Source: Pictodentalium vernedei
Taxonomy: Eukaryota > Mollusca > Scaphopoda > Dentaliida > Dentaliidae
Direction: 5' to 3'
Length of the DNA stretch: 64,000 nt
NCBI GenBank assembly: GCA_031216915.1
Contig: CM062293.1
Location: 153,148,285-153,212,284 of the forward strand
The position numbers and the translations under genes are program-made. Of the stretch, positions 11,100-23,600 are shown one piece after another. Below the pieces are notes generated by a model. The model was given only the letters and a program-made list of their open reading frames with translations. It ran no database searches and was not told where the DNA came from. How positions within the stretch are numbered: position 1 is the stretch's first letter; each line of letters starts with the position of its first letter.

Positions 11100-11920
11100 T
11101 CGTAGAGCCCAATTCCTCACATCCCCTATCCCATTGAAAGCTGATATGGTAGCGCCATTTCCAGAAGTCTTCATTCACCTAAATCACATTAATTATTTTT
11201 TTCTACTCTTCACCCCCCCCCCCCCCCCCCACCAATCCTAATATTAAAAGAAAAAATGTATATTGCTCTCTTTCACAATTTGCTGTGTTTTCATTTCTCA
11301 TCCCAGAGGCATAGCCCATCACCCCTCACCAGTACAAGCCCATTAAGCTCGCTCGAATGCAGGGCCATGAGCTATGCTTTTGAGACAAAAGAAGAAACTT
11401 TTCCTTTTTGAAGTTTGCATCTTGTAAAAAGAGAGGTACCCCACCACTGCAGTGTGAAACTGTGTGCAAGATTCACAAAAATTTGTTGTTTGAATTGGGA
11501 AAAGATTAAAATTTATTTATTGGTGTTTAAGGTCACATATCCCTGCACAATGGCTAATCATGGCCATATCATGGAGGTAAAGCCAAGTTTAGTCAATCGT
11601 TTGTTTCCATCTTGCACATTCCAAAGTACTTCAATGCCAAGCTTATGGTGACTAGGTCCAATTTTACCAGCAAGACAGAGCTTGTTTATCACAGTAAGCA
11701 AGCACTACTTTACTTCTGGGGGTTTCTACAGGACAAAAGATAAACAATTGTCTCAGTGATAAACGCCTCCTATCCCATTGTAAGCTGATATGGTAGCGCC
11801 ATTCACAAAAATCTACATTCACACTTATTTTTCCACTCTTGACCCCCACCCCTCTCCACTCCCTCCCCCGAAAAAGAAAAACAGTGTGTTTTGGGTAACT
11901 GTGGTGTCATATGATAAACA
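11100..11920 (+). repeat. Further R7 copy with flanking local repeats
   Basis: 11400-11665 is a third R7 copy ('gagaggtaccccaccact', 'caatggctaatcatgg', 'agtcaatcgtttg'). 'cctatcccattg.aagctgatatggtagcgcc' occurs at about 11125 and again at 11770, and diverged at 8555 and 8950. A degenerate R2-like hairpin lies at 11290-11400, and a poly-C run at about 11213-11230. Confidence 0.55.
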
Positions 11921-11924
11921 GAAA

Positions 11925-12050
11925 ATGAGATTCGTGTTTTGGTGACACGATATTTATCGAACTTGTCTACGAATTTCCCGTTTTACCTCACCAGAGGCCC
12001 GGCAAAACGGAAATTTCGTAAATATCGTGTGACCAAAACACTCATTCCAC
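11925..12050. repeat. Imperfect hairpin, unclassified
   Basis: 'gtgttttggtgacacgata' on the left pairs with 'atatcgtgtgaccaaaacac' on the right, and 'gaatttcccgtttt' pairs with 'aaaacggaaatttc', around the loop 'acctcaccagaggcccggc'. It is a separate foldback sequence from R2 and R3. Confidence 0.6.
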
Positions 12051-12057
12051 ATCCTCT

Positions 12058-12058
12058 A

Positions 12059-12129
<71 letters not shown>

Positions 12130-12131
12130 AT
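12058..12131. repeat. (AAAT)n microsatellite
   Basis: About 18 uninterrupted tetranucleotide units. It may be the tail of a lost SINE, since AAAT tails end the SINEs here, but no SINE body adjoins it. Confidence 0.95.
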
Positions 12132-12618
12132 ATCCATGATTTGGAGAGTGCTGAGATTCGATTCAAAATCCTCTGCCAAATTCGATTCAAAATTCGAGAT
12201 TCACTGGAGGTCCACTGGCTTAAACTGCACTTGTACTTCTCATGTATTACCATGGGGATAGACTGTTATTGTCTGGGTGGAAAATCCACTCACTGAGTAT
12301 TTTACCAAGTCACTGCCCATGTACTTACATAGATTGATAGATAGTTTATTGAAGCAGTATAACATCAACAGTAAGACAGGTTGCTTATATGACAAAATAT
12401 AAATTTCATAATGTGTACAATGATGCTCAAAAGATTAACAAAACAATTTAACCCCCTCCCAAACCCCCTCAAAACAATCGAGTTCAAATTAAATTTCCCG
12501 ACTGTATGGGGCTTGTTTATCTAGCTCGCGTTTTTGGCATTTAATGCTTCTCTCTCTATGAGGAACAATAGGATCATGTTACAGATCAGGCCTGAAAATA
12601 AGCAGTCTGACATTTGCA

Positions 12619-12620
<2 letters not shown>
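12132..12620. other. No gene seen
   Basis: 'gattcgattcaaaat' repeats near 12150-12200 resemble 3965-4050. The rest is unremarkable. Confidence 0.4.
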
Positions 12621-12695
<75 letters not shown>

Positions 12696-12696
12696 T
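12621..12696. repeat. (AAT)n tail of the adjoining LINE
   Basis: A pure trinucleotide run of about 25 units sits at the 3' end of the minus-strand LINE at 12697-15880. In L2-like elements a 'GCGCC..' 3' UTR followed by an (ATT)n tail is typical, and 'aaggcgctgtacat' is present at 12749-12763. Confidence 0.85.
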
Positions 12697-15600
12697 ACAC
12701 ATTCATATAGAGCCAAAATTATAGTTCAGAAGATATAGAACCATATTCTAAGGCGCTGTACATGTTACTGAGCTCGTGCAAATATACAAACGGAATATAT
12801 ACAGTATCTTACAGTCCAGAACATCATTATAGGCTTTTTGAAACAGGTATGTTTTGAGATCTTTCTTGAAAAGGTTCACATTTGACAATCTTTTAGGTAT
12901 TCTAGTAAATTATTCCACAAGTGAGGGCCAGCAAATGAGAATGACCTATCTCCAAATGTCGTACACCTATGCTTTGGAACATGTGGCAGCATTTTACCAT
13001 CAGACCTCAGGTTGTATTGACACACATTCTTGGTATTAAGCAGTTCTTCTAAGTAGGCTGGTGACATGTTGTTTTGTGTCTTAAAAACTAATAATAAAGT
13101 TTTGAAAATTATTCTGTACTTGACTGACACCCAGTGCATATCCCTCAGAACAGGAGTGATGTGTTGAGATCGTGATACCCTACATACCACTCGGGCTGAT
13201 GCATTTAGTGCTATCTTCAGGCGAGAGTACTGATATTGTGGAAGGTTGAACAGTAAGGCATTACAATAATCCAAATGTGAAGTTACAAAGGCGTGAACTA
13301 GGGTGTTTTTTGAGTCTTTGGTGAGGAACTCTCTTATCTGTTTAACTTTGTATAGACCTCTGAAAGCCTTATTGCACATATTTGTAACATGTCTGTCCAT
13401 AGACATGGTAGAGTCGAAGAAGGCACCAAAATTACGTACACTGTTACTTGCACTGATGGCGGAATCTCCTACCTTCACTGAAATGATATCAACTTTAGTC
13501 AGTTGTTGTCGTGAACAAATTATTAGGAATTCAGTCTTATCACCATTATCGTTAATTTGTTTGAAACCGTCCATGTGCGAATGTCCGAAATACATGATTC
13601 AATAGTTTCTAGAGCTTTAGATTGATCATTGATTAATGGTCGAAAAGAGAGATAGACCTGTGTGTCACCAGCATAACCATGGACGTCAGGCAGGCGAGAT
13701 TCAGTGATGGTGAACAGTTTTGAAATATAGAATAGAAACAGAACAGGACCTGGGCAACTGCCCTGTGGGACTCCACATTCAAGATGGAAGTCTTTTGACA
13801 GATTACCGTTTATTGATACACGCTGCAGCAACACCATTAAGTCCAAAATCAGAATCCATTGTCTCTAGCAGAGTTTTATGTGACAAACAGTGTCAAAAGC
13901 AGCACTAAGGTCTAAAAGAACAAGCAATGTTACCCTCCCAGACTCCATATTAAGGAGGATGCCATTCTGAACCTTGAGTAATGCCATTTCAGTCGAGTGC
14001 AAATTTCTGAATTCAGACGTGTTGGCCGGTAATGGAGCATGCATATCACTATGTTTCATTAGTTGGTCAATTGTGGCTTTTTCACACAACTTAGAGACGA
14101 ACGGTAAGTTACTCACTGGTCGGCAGTTTTTAAACACAAGTTTCGCACCTTGTTTCTTCAGAAGAGGATTAACAATTGATATTTTCCACGCATCAGGCAC
14201 ATATTCCTCTAGCAGAGACATGTTGATCATTTTTTGTGATTACAGGAGCAAAGAGTCTACACATGATCTGACAATAGATGTTGGCATTGGGTCGAGTTGA
14301 CATGAGGCATTTGAGGATTGTTTTATTAATTTGGTTACATCGTGGATTTCTAAAGGTCGAAAAGTTGAAAGCTTTTTTTCTGATGGTCTCTGTTTGGTTT
14401 AAATTTTATCTACATTTATGGTCTTAATTTTTTCTTGAATTAATTTTATTTTTTTTATGAAGAATTCACCAAATTGAACAGCTATCTTTGATGGATCATC
14501 GTATGGTGGAAATGACATACTTTGTTTTTCTGTACACAGATTTTTAACAACTTTAAACAGTTTTTTGCTGTCACCATTACAAGCTTCACCACAAGATTTT
14601 CTGGCATCTTTTAGTTTGTTGGAGAACCGATTACGAATAGTCTTATATCCTGCTTCCTCATTGTAAGATTCAGATCTTTCCCACTCTTCACTTCGAGGAT
14701 TAGCTTTCAGAGTTCTCAGTTCATTGGTAAACCAGGGTATACTTGCTTGGGCGAATAATTAACGTTTTTGTTTTCAGAGGGGCATGCTCATCCAGTAGAA
14801 AAGACAATGTGTCGTTGTTTGATTTTGCCAGATCATCCAGGTTAGCACACTGAAAATTACACAAATCTGATTTTTCGATGTCACATTTGAGCTTGTTAAT
14901 GTCAGTTTGATTGAATTGTCGGGGGTTTACTTCTTTACGTGTCAGTGATGGTTTTCGAACACCTAGTGTGCACTTAACAAACGATGGGCCAGATAATCTG
15001 AATGGGATTAATCGCTCAGAAAGCTGAAAGTCATTAGTACATCTTGTGATGATAAGGTCAAGAGTGTGTCCAGAGGTATGAGTAGGCCCTGTAACATGTT
15101 GTTGTAAACCAAATGTTTCTAAGAGGTCCATAAACTTGTTAGCATCACTGCCATTGTTGTCATCCATATGTATATTAAAATCACCGATGATAAGGATTTT
15201 TTTTCAGAACACATAACAATGGATTCAAGGTACACAGAAAATTCTTCAAAGAAAACACTGATCGAGATAGGATGATTTTTGGAGTAAGGTGGTCGATATA
15301 CACCCACAGTTCAGATGTTGGTGTCAGCCCAGCGTTTAGTCCATTCGGCATATTCAAAAAAGGATTTATCTCCTTGGGTTGAGGTTTTAATTTGTATATT
15401 CTCTTGGCACATGAGACCAATTCTACCTCCAGTCCTAGCATTAATCCTAGGGGCACTCTTGAAAATATATCCTTCACAGGAAAGTCCTGAAACCATTACA
15501 CTGTCCTGATCAGTTAGCCAAGTCTCAATAACCAAACAGAAATCCATTTTGTTATTGACGATGTGTTCTGAAAAATAAGGAACCTTATTCCTCACAGATC

Positions 15601-15880
15601 TGGCATTTACAGTGAAAAGTTTACACTTGAGGTAATCGGGGAATGAATAGTAGTATCTGTGCTGATTACATGAATGTTGTTGGTATTCACACCCGAGTTA
15701 ATAGGCTTTGGTCTTATTGCTTGTTTGTGTTGAATTTTTAATCCCTTTAGTTGGCATACTTTATCTGAGCTGTTAGTGATAAAACAAAATTCAGGTTTTA
15801 GTATTATTTGTTTTTTCAAGACTTTAAAAATATATTCTTTAGGTCTGTGCTTGACATGATCCATTGTGTTGTTGACTGGA
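12697..15880 (-). pseudogene. L2/CR1-like LINE, nearly full pol, broken
   Basis: Reading down the minus strand, an endonuclease starts near 15640-15595 with 'NARSVRNKV'. It continues with 'DFCLVIETWL', 'GVYRPPYSKN', a 'GDFNIH'-type motif near 15195-15165, and 'DLIITRC'. The RT follows with 'VPDAWKISIVNPLLKK' (14205), 'NCRPVSNLPFVSKLCEK', 'LLVLLDLSAAFDTV' (13900), 'GVPQGSCPGPVLFLFYI' (13770), and a damaged catalytic box 'GYAGDTQVYLS' (13680). The C-terminal segment at 13595-12876 ends 'FGDRSFSFAGPHLWNNL', typical of L2/CR1 elements. Frameshifts and stops separate the blocks, and the ADD to GD change kills catalysis. The 5' end near 15880 lacks an ORF1. Confidence 0.88.
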
Positions 15881-16285
15881 CGGAGATCATATGAGGTTTA
15901 ATTAAACAAACACATTTTTAAATGTCACTAATTGAAATTCATGAATCTAATGACATCGAGTGTGAGGTAACTGTCTCCCATTAGCAGTGAATAGAATGGC
16001 AAATAAGTTTCACAGCCCAATCCGGTTCAGAACAATAGGTGACATAATCCGGATTAACTTTGCACATGAAGAAAGAATTCAAACTGGAGAAATATTCAGT
16101 ATATTTCAGAGATTTTTTGTTAAAAACACAAATATGTTGAAAGATTTTTTCTTCAAAGTCACATCAAAACAATTCACAACTGATAAGGAATATGTACAGC
16201 AATTTTCAGCAGATAAATCCAAAAATGTCCAGTAGAAAACCAGAAAACAGCAGGAGCTCAAAAACGTGTGACCACACATGGTGGC
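15881..16285 (+). other. Unrecognised open frame, probably noncoding
   Basis: An 82-codon frame at 15987-16235 (Phe/Lys-rich) has no family resemblance I know and sits between two LINE remains. It may be a shadow of a further mobile element. Confidence 0.3.
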
Positions 16286-16289
16286 AATA

Positions 16290-16500
16290 CAAAATAGATT
16301 TGAATGAGGCTCCCAGAGGGTGAATTTGATGATGCTCTCCCACACAGTGGGCAATTTATCCTCTGGGTACTCCTTTCTGTTTAGTTTTAAGATCCTTATT
16401 CAGATTGAGGTTCACAGAAGGTAAATTTAGTGATGCTGCCCTGCTGTGCAGGGTAGCATCACTAAATTCATCCTCTGAGAACCCCATTTTGCAGATGACA
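16290..16500. repeat. Two adjacent inverted repeats
   Basis: 16295-16370 and 16410-16490 each fold back. In the second, 'aaatttagtgatgctgccctg' (start 16425) pairs with 'cagggtagcatcactaaatt'. 'gaggttcacagaagg' and 'cctctgagaacc' extend the stem. The first is a more diverged version of the same text, so it is a tandem pair of one hairpin family. Confidence 0.65.
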
Positions 16501-16569
16501 GTCTGCTTATTTTCTGGCTTGTTACAGTTGGTACAGATGGGGTTACTTAATGTGGGATTTTCATTCTTC

Positions 16570-16994
16570 ATAAAGAACTCAAATTACTGGCGGTTGCTGG
16601 TTTTTATAAAGTCTGGTACCTCTTCCTTAGTAATGTCTATCTGCGTTCTTATGTTTGTATAGGCCGGACAATATATAATGAAGTGCATCTCAGTTTCCAC
16701 TTCGTCGACACAGACACAAGATACACGACAAAGCCTCTTTTCTGCGGTGATGGGGTGATAGGGTGTTGAAAATGTCTTCCAGTCTGAGGACACAAATTGT
16801 GACTGCTTATTCTGTCTTGTGAATACATTTCTTGCCTCGTGTGATTTAAAATAAACCAGGTACGGCTTCAGGCTATGATCCTGCTTAACAGTGCGACAGG
16901 TTCGAAGTTTATTCTTGCCATGCTTTTTATCTTCGATATGAATCGCCTCATAAAAGTACTGTTCGTTCTCAATATGTATATAATTGAAGGTCAT
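16570..16994 (-). pseudogene. LINE C-terminal zinc-knuckle fragment
   Basis: The minus-strand frame ends with 'RLCRVSCVCVDEVETEMHFI' and then 'YCPAYTNIRTQI'. This matches the 'C..C....ET..H...C..Y...R' module found after the RT in several LINE groups. No RT lies upstream, so it is an isolated 5'-truncated copy. The 44780-45187 fragment has the same module but clearly different sequence. Confidence 0.7.
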
Positions 16995-17911
16995 AGCTAT
17001 ATAATTTGTTAGTCATGAGGTATTGCACTCAAAATTCCAATTTTCGGTTCGTTCTAGAATATACAGGTTTGTATAATTGAGGGCATGTTATGAGGATGGC
17101 GAGTTAAGAACGGGCGGGGCGAAGGGGGAGAGGTGGGTGGAGCGACACTATAAAATCCCTGTTAGAAAATCGACCCAAAAATGAGTGATTTGTCCCGAAC
17201 CACTCCAGTTTGTCGTTATTTAACGTCTGCTTGTGCAATCGATAACAGAGCACGTTGCCATATGTTCAACTCCTTTGTTCACATGAATTTCAATAAACTA
17301 ATGCGTTTTGTGACAGTTGCATTATCAGTGAGGGCTACAAGGTTGGAGTCATTTGAGAGGTGCTGTCATTTTGTATTAAACAGTCGTCATGGCCAGGGAC
17401 GAATCCATATCTGAAGAAATGTCTGGTAAGCTGTTTAGAACACTGTGTAACCCTGTGTCCTGAATCCAGTATTGCTTTCGTTCCACTGCACACCGCAAAC
17501 TTTATATGAGAAGATACTGCTGGGGACAGTGAATCAGTATTTACCCTTTTACTAACGTAATGATTACATCTGTCCTGGGATATTCTGAAATATTTTTAAT
17601 TTTTCACATTTTTCCTCAAAATACAGCTATTGACTAGTTTAAACATTTATAAAGGCTACACAACCACGTATCAGTCAAGGTAAAAATTTCAAGTGGCGAA
17701 GATTCACAATGGACAGTATCTAATTTGTGTTTTAGGCTCTGGATATTAGGATTGTGAATTTTGGTCCAGCATTGTTTCCTGTGTCACTGTGCAATAATTG
17801 AATCGTAATCCAAAAGAGGAGTATCCAAGTAACAGCAGGTTACTACTTTTACGGTGAATGTAACCCCCGAGACGTTCACGTCCCTGTAAAGATACGAAGT
17901 TGTTTCATACA
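16995..17911. other. No gene seen
   Basis: Contains a G-rich stretch (17112-17145) and short frames with no recognisable protein. Confidence 0.4.
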
Positions 17912-18060
17912 GAATAAATAGGTATTAGGGCCAGTAATCAGATTTAAACCACGAGTAGGATAAGGGTTTTAACCACGAGGCTCTGCCGAGTGGTTAAACC
18001 CTTATTCTACGAGTGATTTAAATCTTATTTCTGGCCCTAGTACCTATTTGTTTTATTTAT
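17912..18060. repeat. Hairpin of composite element E1
   Basis: Arms run from 'aataggtattagggccagtaa' to 'ctggccctagtacctatt', through 'agatttaaaccacgagta' and 'tacgagtgatttaaatct', to the tip 'accacgaggctctgccgagtggt'. A near copy is at 42408-42548. Confidence 0.8.
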
Positions 18061-18430
18061 ACCATGCTCGTAATAAATAATCGACTTTGTCACTTAAATT
18101 GGAGAAGAAATTTCAGTCGCAAACACATGGGTTTGTTTTGTTTACATCTGCGCCGGTGGGAATTACTTCCAGCTGCACGTTCACGAATATTTAACAGACC
18201 GAGAACTCAATCATTTTGTTGGCCGTACTTAACCCCTTTTAGCTGTGTATATCTCAGAGCCCCGCATGGATAACAATGGCCATGTCTTTTGAAAAGCTGT
18301 CAGTATTAAATATTCAAATTTTCCCGGAGGTGTACCCGGGATCCCCTCTTCACGACTACGAGAGGGTAATACTCTCTTTCAACGTCGCGTCTTCATTGGC
18401 TATCGCGAAGAGTAGAGCCAACGTTCTGAA
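18061..18430 (+). repeat. Body of composite element E1
   Basis: 'accatgctcgtaataaataatcgactttgtcac', 'acacatgggtttgttt' and 'catctgcgccggtggga' recur in reverse complement at about 42285-42400. The far end is diffuse. No coding. Confidence 0.6.
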
Positions 18431-18606
18431 CGGGTGTTCTACTCGCAGCGATTGACGGCGCGGGCCTCCCCACCCACACCCCACCCCCTGTTTCTTAATA
18501 CGCACCCCTGTTTCAAAGGGTTAAGGGACTTCTGAAGCTAAGTGATTCTCATATACGCATCTTGAAGACAGTAATATGAATGCAAGGGAAAAAAGAAGAG
18601 GGAGAG

Positions 18607-18624
18607 ATGAGTTGGCTTGTTCAT

Positions 18625-18683
<59 letters not shown>

Positions 18684-19028
18684 TTGGGATTAAGCGACAC
18701 CTTCGATAGCCAGTGTCACTTCGCGCCGGATAGTTTCACAGGTGGAGAAAGCCGACGTATCCGGAAAGAACCACCGCCGAGCAGTGGTGAGCGACTGCCA
18801 GACTTCCCAATGTATTAACTCCACACAAGCAGGGTTAGCCTTGGTTGAAGACAAGTGCATCATCGACGTACAGAATGTCTTAGTACACAGCACCACCGTG
18901 CCCCCACAAGGGCAATCGGAATTAAGAGCCTTGCCCAAAGGACAAAACGAAGTTACCCCTGGCGGGGATCGAACTGTAGACTTTCCGGTTTGAAGTCCAA
19001 TGTCGTAACCACTGAGCCACCGAACTCC
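18607..19028 (-). mobile_element. tRNA-headed SINE with (AAAT)n tail
   Basis: Minus-strand SINE. The head is at 19028-18965 (A-box 'GGTGGCTCAGTGGTTACGA', B-box 'GATCGATCCC'-like), followed by the shared core with 'ttgtcctttgggcaaggc', 'gattgcccttgtgggggcac', 'ccctgcttgtgtggagtta' and 'gtggttctttccgg'. The tail is an ATTT/AAAT run of about 20 units at 18620-18685. Several substitutions distinguish it from the 9836 and 46441 copies. Confidence 0.88.
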
Positions 19029-20523
19029 CAGATGAGTTGGTTTAAAATTTTAACAGTGACAAGTTATTCCATTGATGGGCTTCAAACATGACAACTTTGT
19101 TCTTCATTACCACAGAGTGGATACCAAATACAACAGACAGAAATTCTTAATTGGTCCAGTGTTAAATTATTTTTCAACGGGGATTTAAAACATTGTTTTC
19201 AAAGATACCATGTTACCAGAAAGAGTAGACGTATTCAGCAAGATTTTGTTCATCATTGTTTTGTTACAATTTTTGAGGGTGCAAATGGACACTCTACAAT
19301 AAATTCCAACCTAACAATTTATATAAAAAAAGTTCTTCTGCTGCTGAGCAAACACGACACGCTATTGCACACAGTGTAAAGCCACTAAAGTGGCTTCCAG
19401 CACTTTTGAATAGCAAAGTGATAGTAGCTTGTAGCCATCAACGGGTAAATTTCGATCAAAAATAAAAAAAAGTCAAGTAGAATGATTTTGCTCGTCGAAC
19501 GCGCACGGCGACAATGTGGAGATAACCCTTCCTTGCGGTCTCTATAACAGTACAATTATACCTTCCATCACACCCGTCGTTCAGGAGCCGAAAGGAGGAA
19601 GGAGCCAAGAAAGCCGCCCAGTCGACACACAGTCCACAGCGCCACCAAGCGATCTGTTGAAGTTTGTTGTCTTTGAGCATATTTAATTTGTCACTTTGAT
19701 TTTGTCGATGATTAAACTGTCTCACAGTCTTCGATTAGATGTATGTTCTGTCTCCGGTTGTATCGGTTCAGTTGTAGTTCTGGAGAAAACTAACCTGCCT
19801 GTTTGGTGATATTGTATTGGTCCAACCCCGGGAAGTTGTATACGGACAAGGCAAGGCACTGTCCAGCCATCCTTGCTCGTCGCCTGTGAATAATACAAAG
19901 TCTACAAAAAAATCAACACCATCACCATCAGCAAACAGATCCACCCCAAAGCCGAAAAACAGCCCCGGGAAAGTATCTTAAAATCAACCAGGAAAACTCA
20001 ATGTCCCTTGCCTCGATGGACCTACGAAACAAAATCGGATCCGAAAGGGTTTACTAATAATCGGGGGAAAAATGTAAGGGGAAGAAAAAAGGTCCATCCG
20101 TAATGTCAGCTATTTCGCCACCTGGCCAGCAAGTGCAAGGGAGAGCTGACCAGCATGAGATGTGGTGAGAAACACACCAAAAGCGCATGCTGGACAGCTT
20201 TCCTAACGTGTCCGAATTGTTAGGTCAAGCGGCCAAGTAACTATAGGGAGATGTCCACATTACCAGAAAGTTACAACTCACTTCAAATCAAGAGACTGAA
20301 CCTGGATAGACCAGAAAACCCCTCAATACCCACCCACTACACACACTAAATCTGTTAACTCGTTGTGGGAAAAATCCACAGCGTACTTGTAAAGCACTTG
20401 GAAGTCGGGTTTGCTGACATCTACAAAGATGTCGATAGGGAGGCCTCCATGCTATTCAAGTCTCATGTGCCATACTGTCGGTGCACTCATCAACAAGGCA
20501 TAAGCCAATAGAGAGCTTCTAGC
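19029..20523. other. No supported gene; possible degraded Gag remnant
   Basis: A minus frame at 19456-19725 is unrecognised. At about 19900-20230 the plus strand reads Lys/Pro/Ser-rich text and then a Cys/His cluster (RCGEKHTKSAC and CPNC) suggestive of a retroelement zinc knuckle, but stops interrupt every frame. I call no gene. Confidence 0.3.
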
Positions 20524-20630
20524 CTTACAGTACAGGTGCTATGAACTGGTCGTAATCCACGCGTGGAAAGTGATGTCCACGTATGCGTTTACGAGGTAAC
20601 AAAAATTGTCATTATCAAAATTTTAATTAT

Positions 20631-23600
20631 AGTAGAGGCGTAGTAGGGTTCGACCCGGAAAAAATTTGATACAAGCTGATTTTGGTGTCATTCGACGCAG
20701 AATTTATTTCGGAACAACATATCTAAAATCCGCAAAAATCCGCCTTGGGGAAAATTTTTCATGTCAGATTTCCCGTGAAGGAGGAAAATTGTGTTTCCGG
20801 GGTTTCGGTCGTTTATATGTCACAGATTGAGTTTTATATATTATTTTGTGTCGCAGGCGACCAGATACAAATGTTAATTATATTGAGAGGCAATTGCCTG
20901 ATGAAATCCTCACACTTTTTATGAGGAAAAAGGGTTAATAACCCCCAAAATCACATTTTTTTCTCAAATTTTCACTCCCGATTTAAGATACTTCTGCACA
21001 GAATACAAAACTAGAAATAGTTCTTTGATCGATGTTTTCGCATACAATGAGGTGCAGATAATGTTGACTGGTCCAATATAATAACAGGAATTTAACTACA
21101 TGATGAGGTCTAACAAGACATTTGTTGGTGTTCTTCACGGTTATTCATTGTCGCCGATTTCCTCCCCGATCTCAATCGGCTCGGCATTGAAGCAATTCTC
21201 ACCCCGACAGTCTCCACAGGCAGACAAGCATTTGAGCGCATTCTTTCTACAAGAACATATGTTTGTTCCGCATGGCTTTTTGGATGCCATTTTGCATTTG
21301 CAGCGGATAACTTTGAGAAGAGCCACAGGCGCTGCGCCCAGGTCAGTCATCACAGGTATCAACTCATTCCCACGACTTTCCCAGCCCCACTCCTCAGGAT
21401 CTAGGGCATCGTTATCCAATAGTTTCCAAACCATTATTTGTTGGTGAACTCGCAGGCTGTGGAAATGTGCTGCACGCTCAGTCGGGGGAAGTTTTTGTGG
21501 TTCAATTCCCGATTTGCTGGAAGTGACCATTGTCATAAATTTTGAATATCTCAAACCATTCAAAGTGTCTGAATGTTTGCCAGAGTACAACATAACGAAC
21601 AGTTCAGTCCCCATTTTCCCAACCTCTGTCTGAGAAATGGTACTGTCGTGCATTGCTTCTGATATATTTTGAATAGGCAATTACTTCTCTAACTTCTTGA
21701 GAAGCAACGTTTTCCCGTGCCCAAACGTTGCTGATGTGACATCACACCCACTCCATGCATGAATGAAGAGGAGGTTCTTCTGAGTTGTTTCTCCAATCTT
21801 CTCTACTATATCTGCGATTTTCCATGCATCTCCACCCCTGTGTGACTTCCGTGCTTCTGACTGGAAATAGATATCAGACCAAGTACGATTCCAATGGTAT
21901 ACGGACATAACTAGTACATCTGTATCATCTGCAACAATGACAACTGTTTTTCCCTGGGACGAAAGTTGAACTGCATTGTCAACAATGTTAGTGTCAGCAT
22001 CTCCAGAACTGCATTCGACAATATGCCCAGCCTCTCTCAGAGATGTGGACAGCATTTTTATAAACTGCATTTTATTATTTCCATTCGATAAGAACAGTTC
22101 CTGATTTTTGTGGGCAGTCGTGTTGTTCATCAAACGGATATCAGCACAAACGTGGAGAGCTCTTCTTCTCTGCTCCTGAGTCTTGGTTGTTGGTCGTTGA
22201 CCATAACCATCGAAGACAATTCGACAATTCTGCCCATATTTCTTCGTCACGTATCCAACATACTGGTTTGCCACTTCCAAGTAAGTGGTGTTTGTCTTCC
22301 ATTTAACTCTGTGGAGGAGAGCGCCCCCGTCGAGCACGTACAGACCATCAGATGGTGGTTTAGTAAGGGATAAGCCATCAGTTATTGCAGTTGCTAGGTC
22401 CGCCTTGTTTGCTTTTCTGAGGAAAAAATCTTTGAAGAGGGCTGTTGGCATTACAGTTAGTTCATACGCAAAGAACTGTGCCATGTCTTGCTCTCTCTGG
22501 GCAATAGCAACCAGTCTAGTAAACAAAGTTGAGGGGTCAATTGTCACCCTCTGGTCATCTAGCTTCAACCCGGGGGTGAGGTGAGCTAGGGTACGGATTT
22601 GATCACTTCGTTTGATAGTGGCATCGGAAACAATAGCGTTGTCTAATCTAGAGTGTATCTCTGCCCCTACAGACTCAGTGATATCGCAGTTGATACCATC
22701 TCCCTCGGAAGCTAACAAACCAGATGACAGAGAACGCAATCGTTCGTTTCCATCGAGCGGGTTGTGTGTGTCAAACCACTCTAGTATTCTGGCCATGTCT
22801 AAGTTGTCTCGTTTTCGACGAGATGTGCCCATATCTACATGCTGTTCGCTGGTATTGAGCTTTAGGTCGGTCAACGTTGTCATGGCTTCATGTATCTCTG
22901 CGCATTTATGCATCGTGTAAATCCACTCCTGTCGTACAGATTCCGTCACGCCACGACCTCGCGTCAACCCACCCCGACTTTTAATTGAACGCATAAGAAC
23001 TTGCTCAATAACAAGATCACTAGAGAGGCCCGGCCTGTCCAAATCCTAGAACTTCGACGTATAGCATGAAAGCCGTCACAGTAGAATCTCTCATACAACC
23101 AAGGATGTTTTTCTGGTAGTTTAAGCATCATTTGCAGATAGACTCTGCAACTCTTGGCATAGTGTACATGCCCTGTTGCGAAGAGGTTCAGTATTCTACC
23201 AACAGCAATGAGATGGAGATTCCAATCGCCAAGACGTTCTCCACGGATGAACATTTTCAGTACCTGAATATATTCTAGATATTGTACCCATAGCTTAGCG
23301 GTGCGTGATTCTCTTGACAGTTTGGCTTTGTAGTTGTCAAGGCAAGTGTTCACCCTCACGAGAGCTGATGAGCTGCTAACATCAGAAAGAGTGACCGCGC
23401 CTTCAAGCACACCTTTGTATAACTCCTTCACACCATCTAAGTCCCTCTGGTTTATCTGTCCACTCTCAACAGTGGGTGGGCTCATCGGAGGAGAAACATT
23501 CGCGCTAATTTCGGATGTGGTTATGGCATCCAATAATTTATTCGTCAGTGCAGCTTCTACTAGGAGGTGGCCTCGCATAGCTCTGGAAACAGCTTTGCCG

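Noticed and set aside
12056-12706. Ile- and Tyr/Leu-rich 'membrane proteins'
   Set aside because: Translations of AAAT and AAT microsatellites. The same applies to His/Ser repeats at 32264-32518 and Phe/Leu/Tyr repeats at 18609-18686.
19900-20340. Retroelement Gag with zinc knuckle
   Set aside because: The Cys/His cluster is suggestive, but stops occur in all frames and no second motif confirms it.
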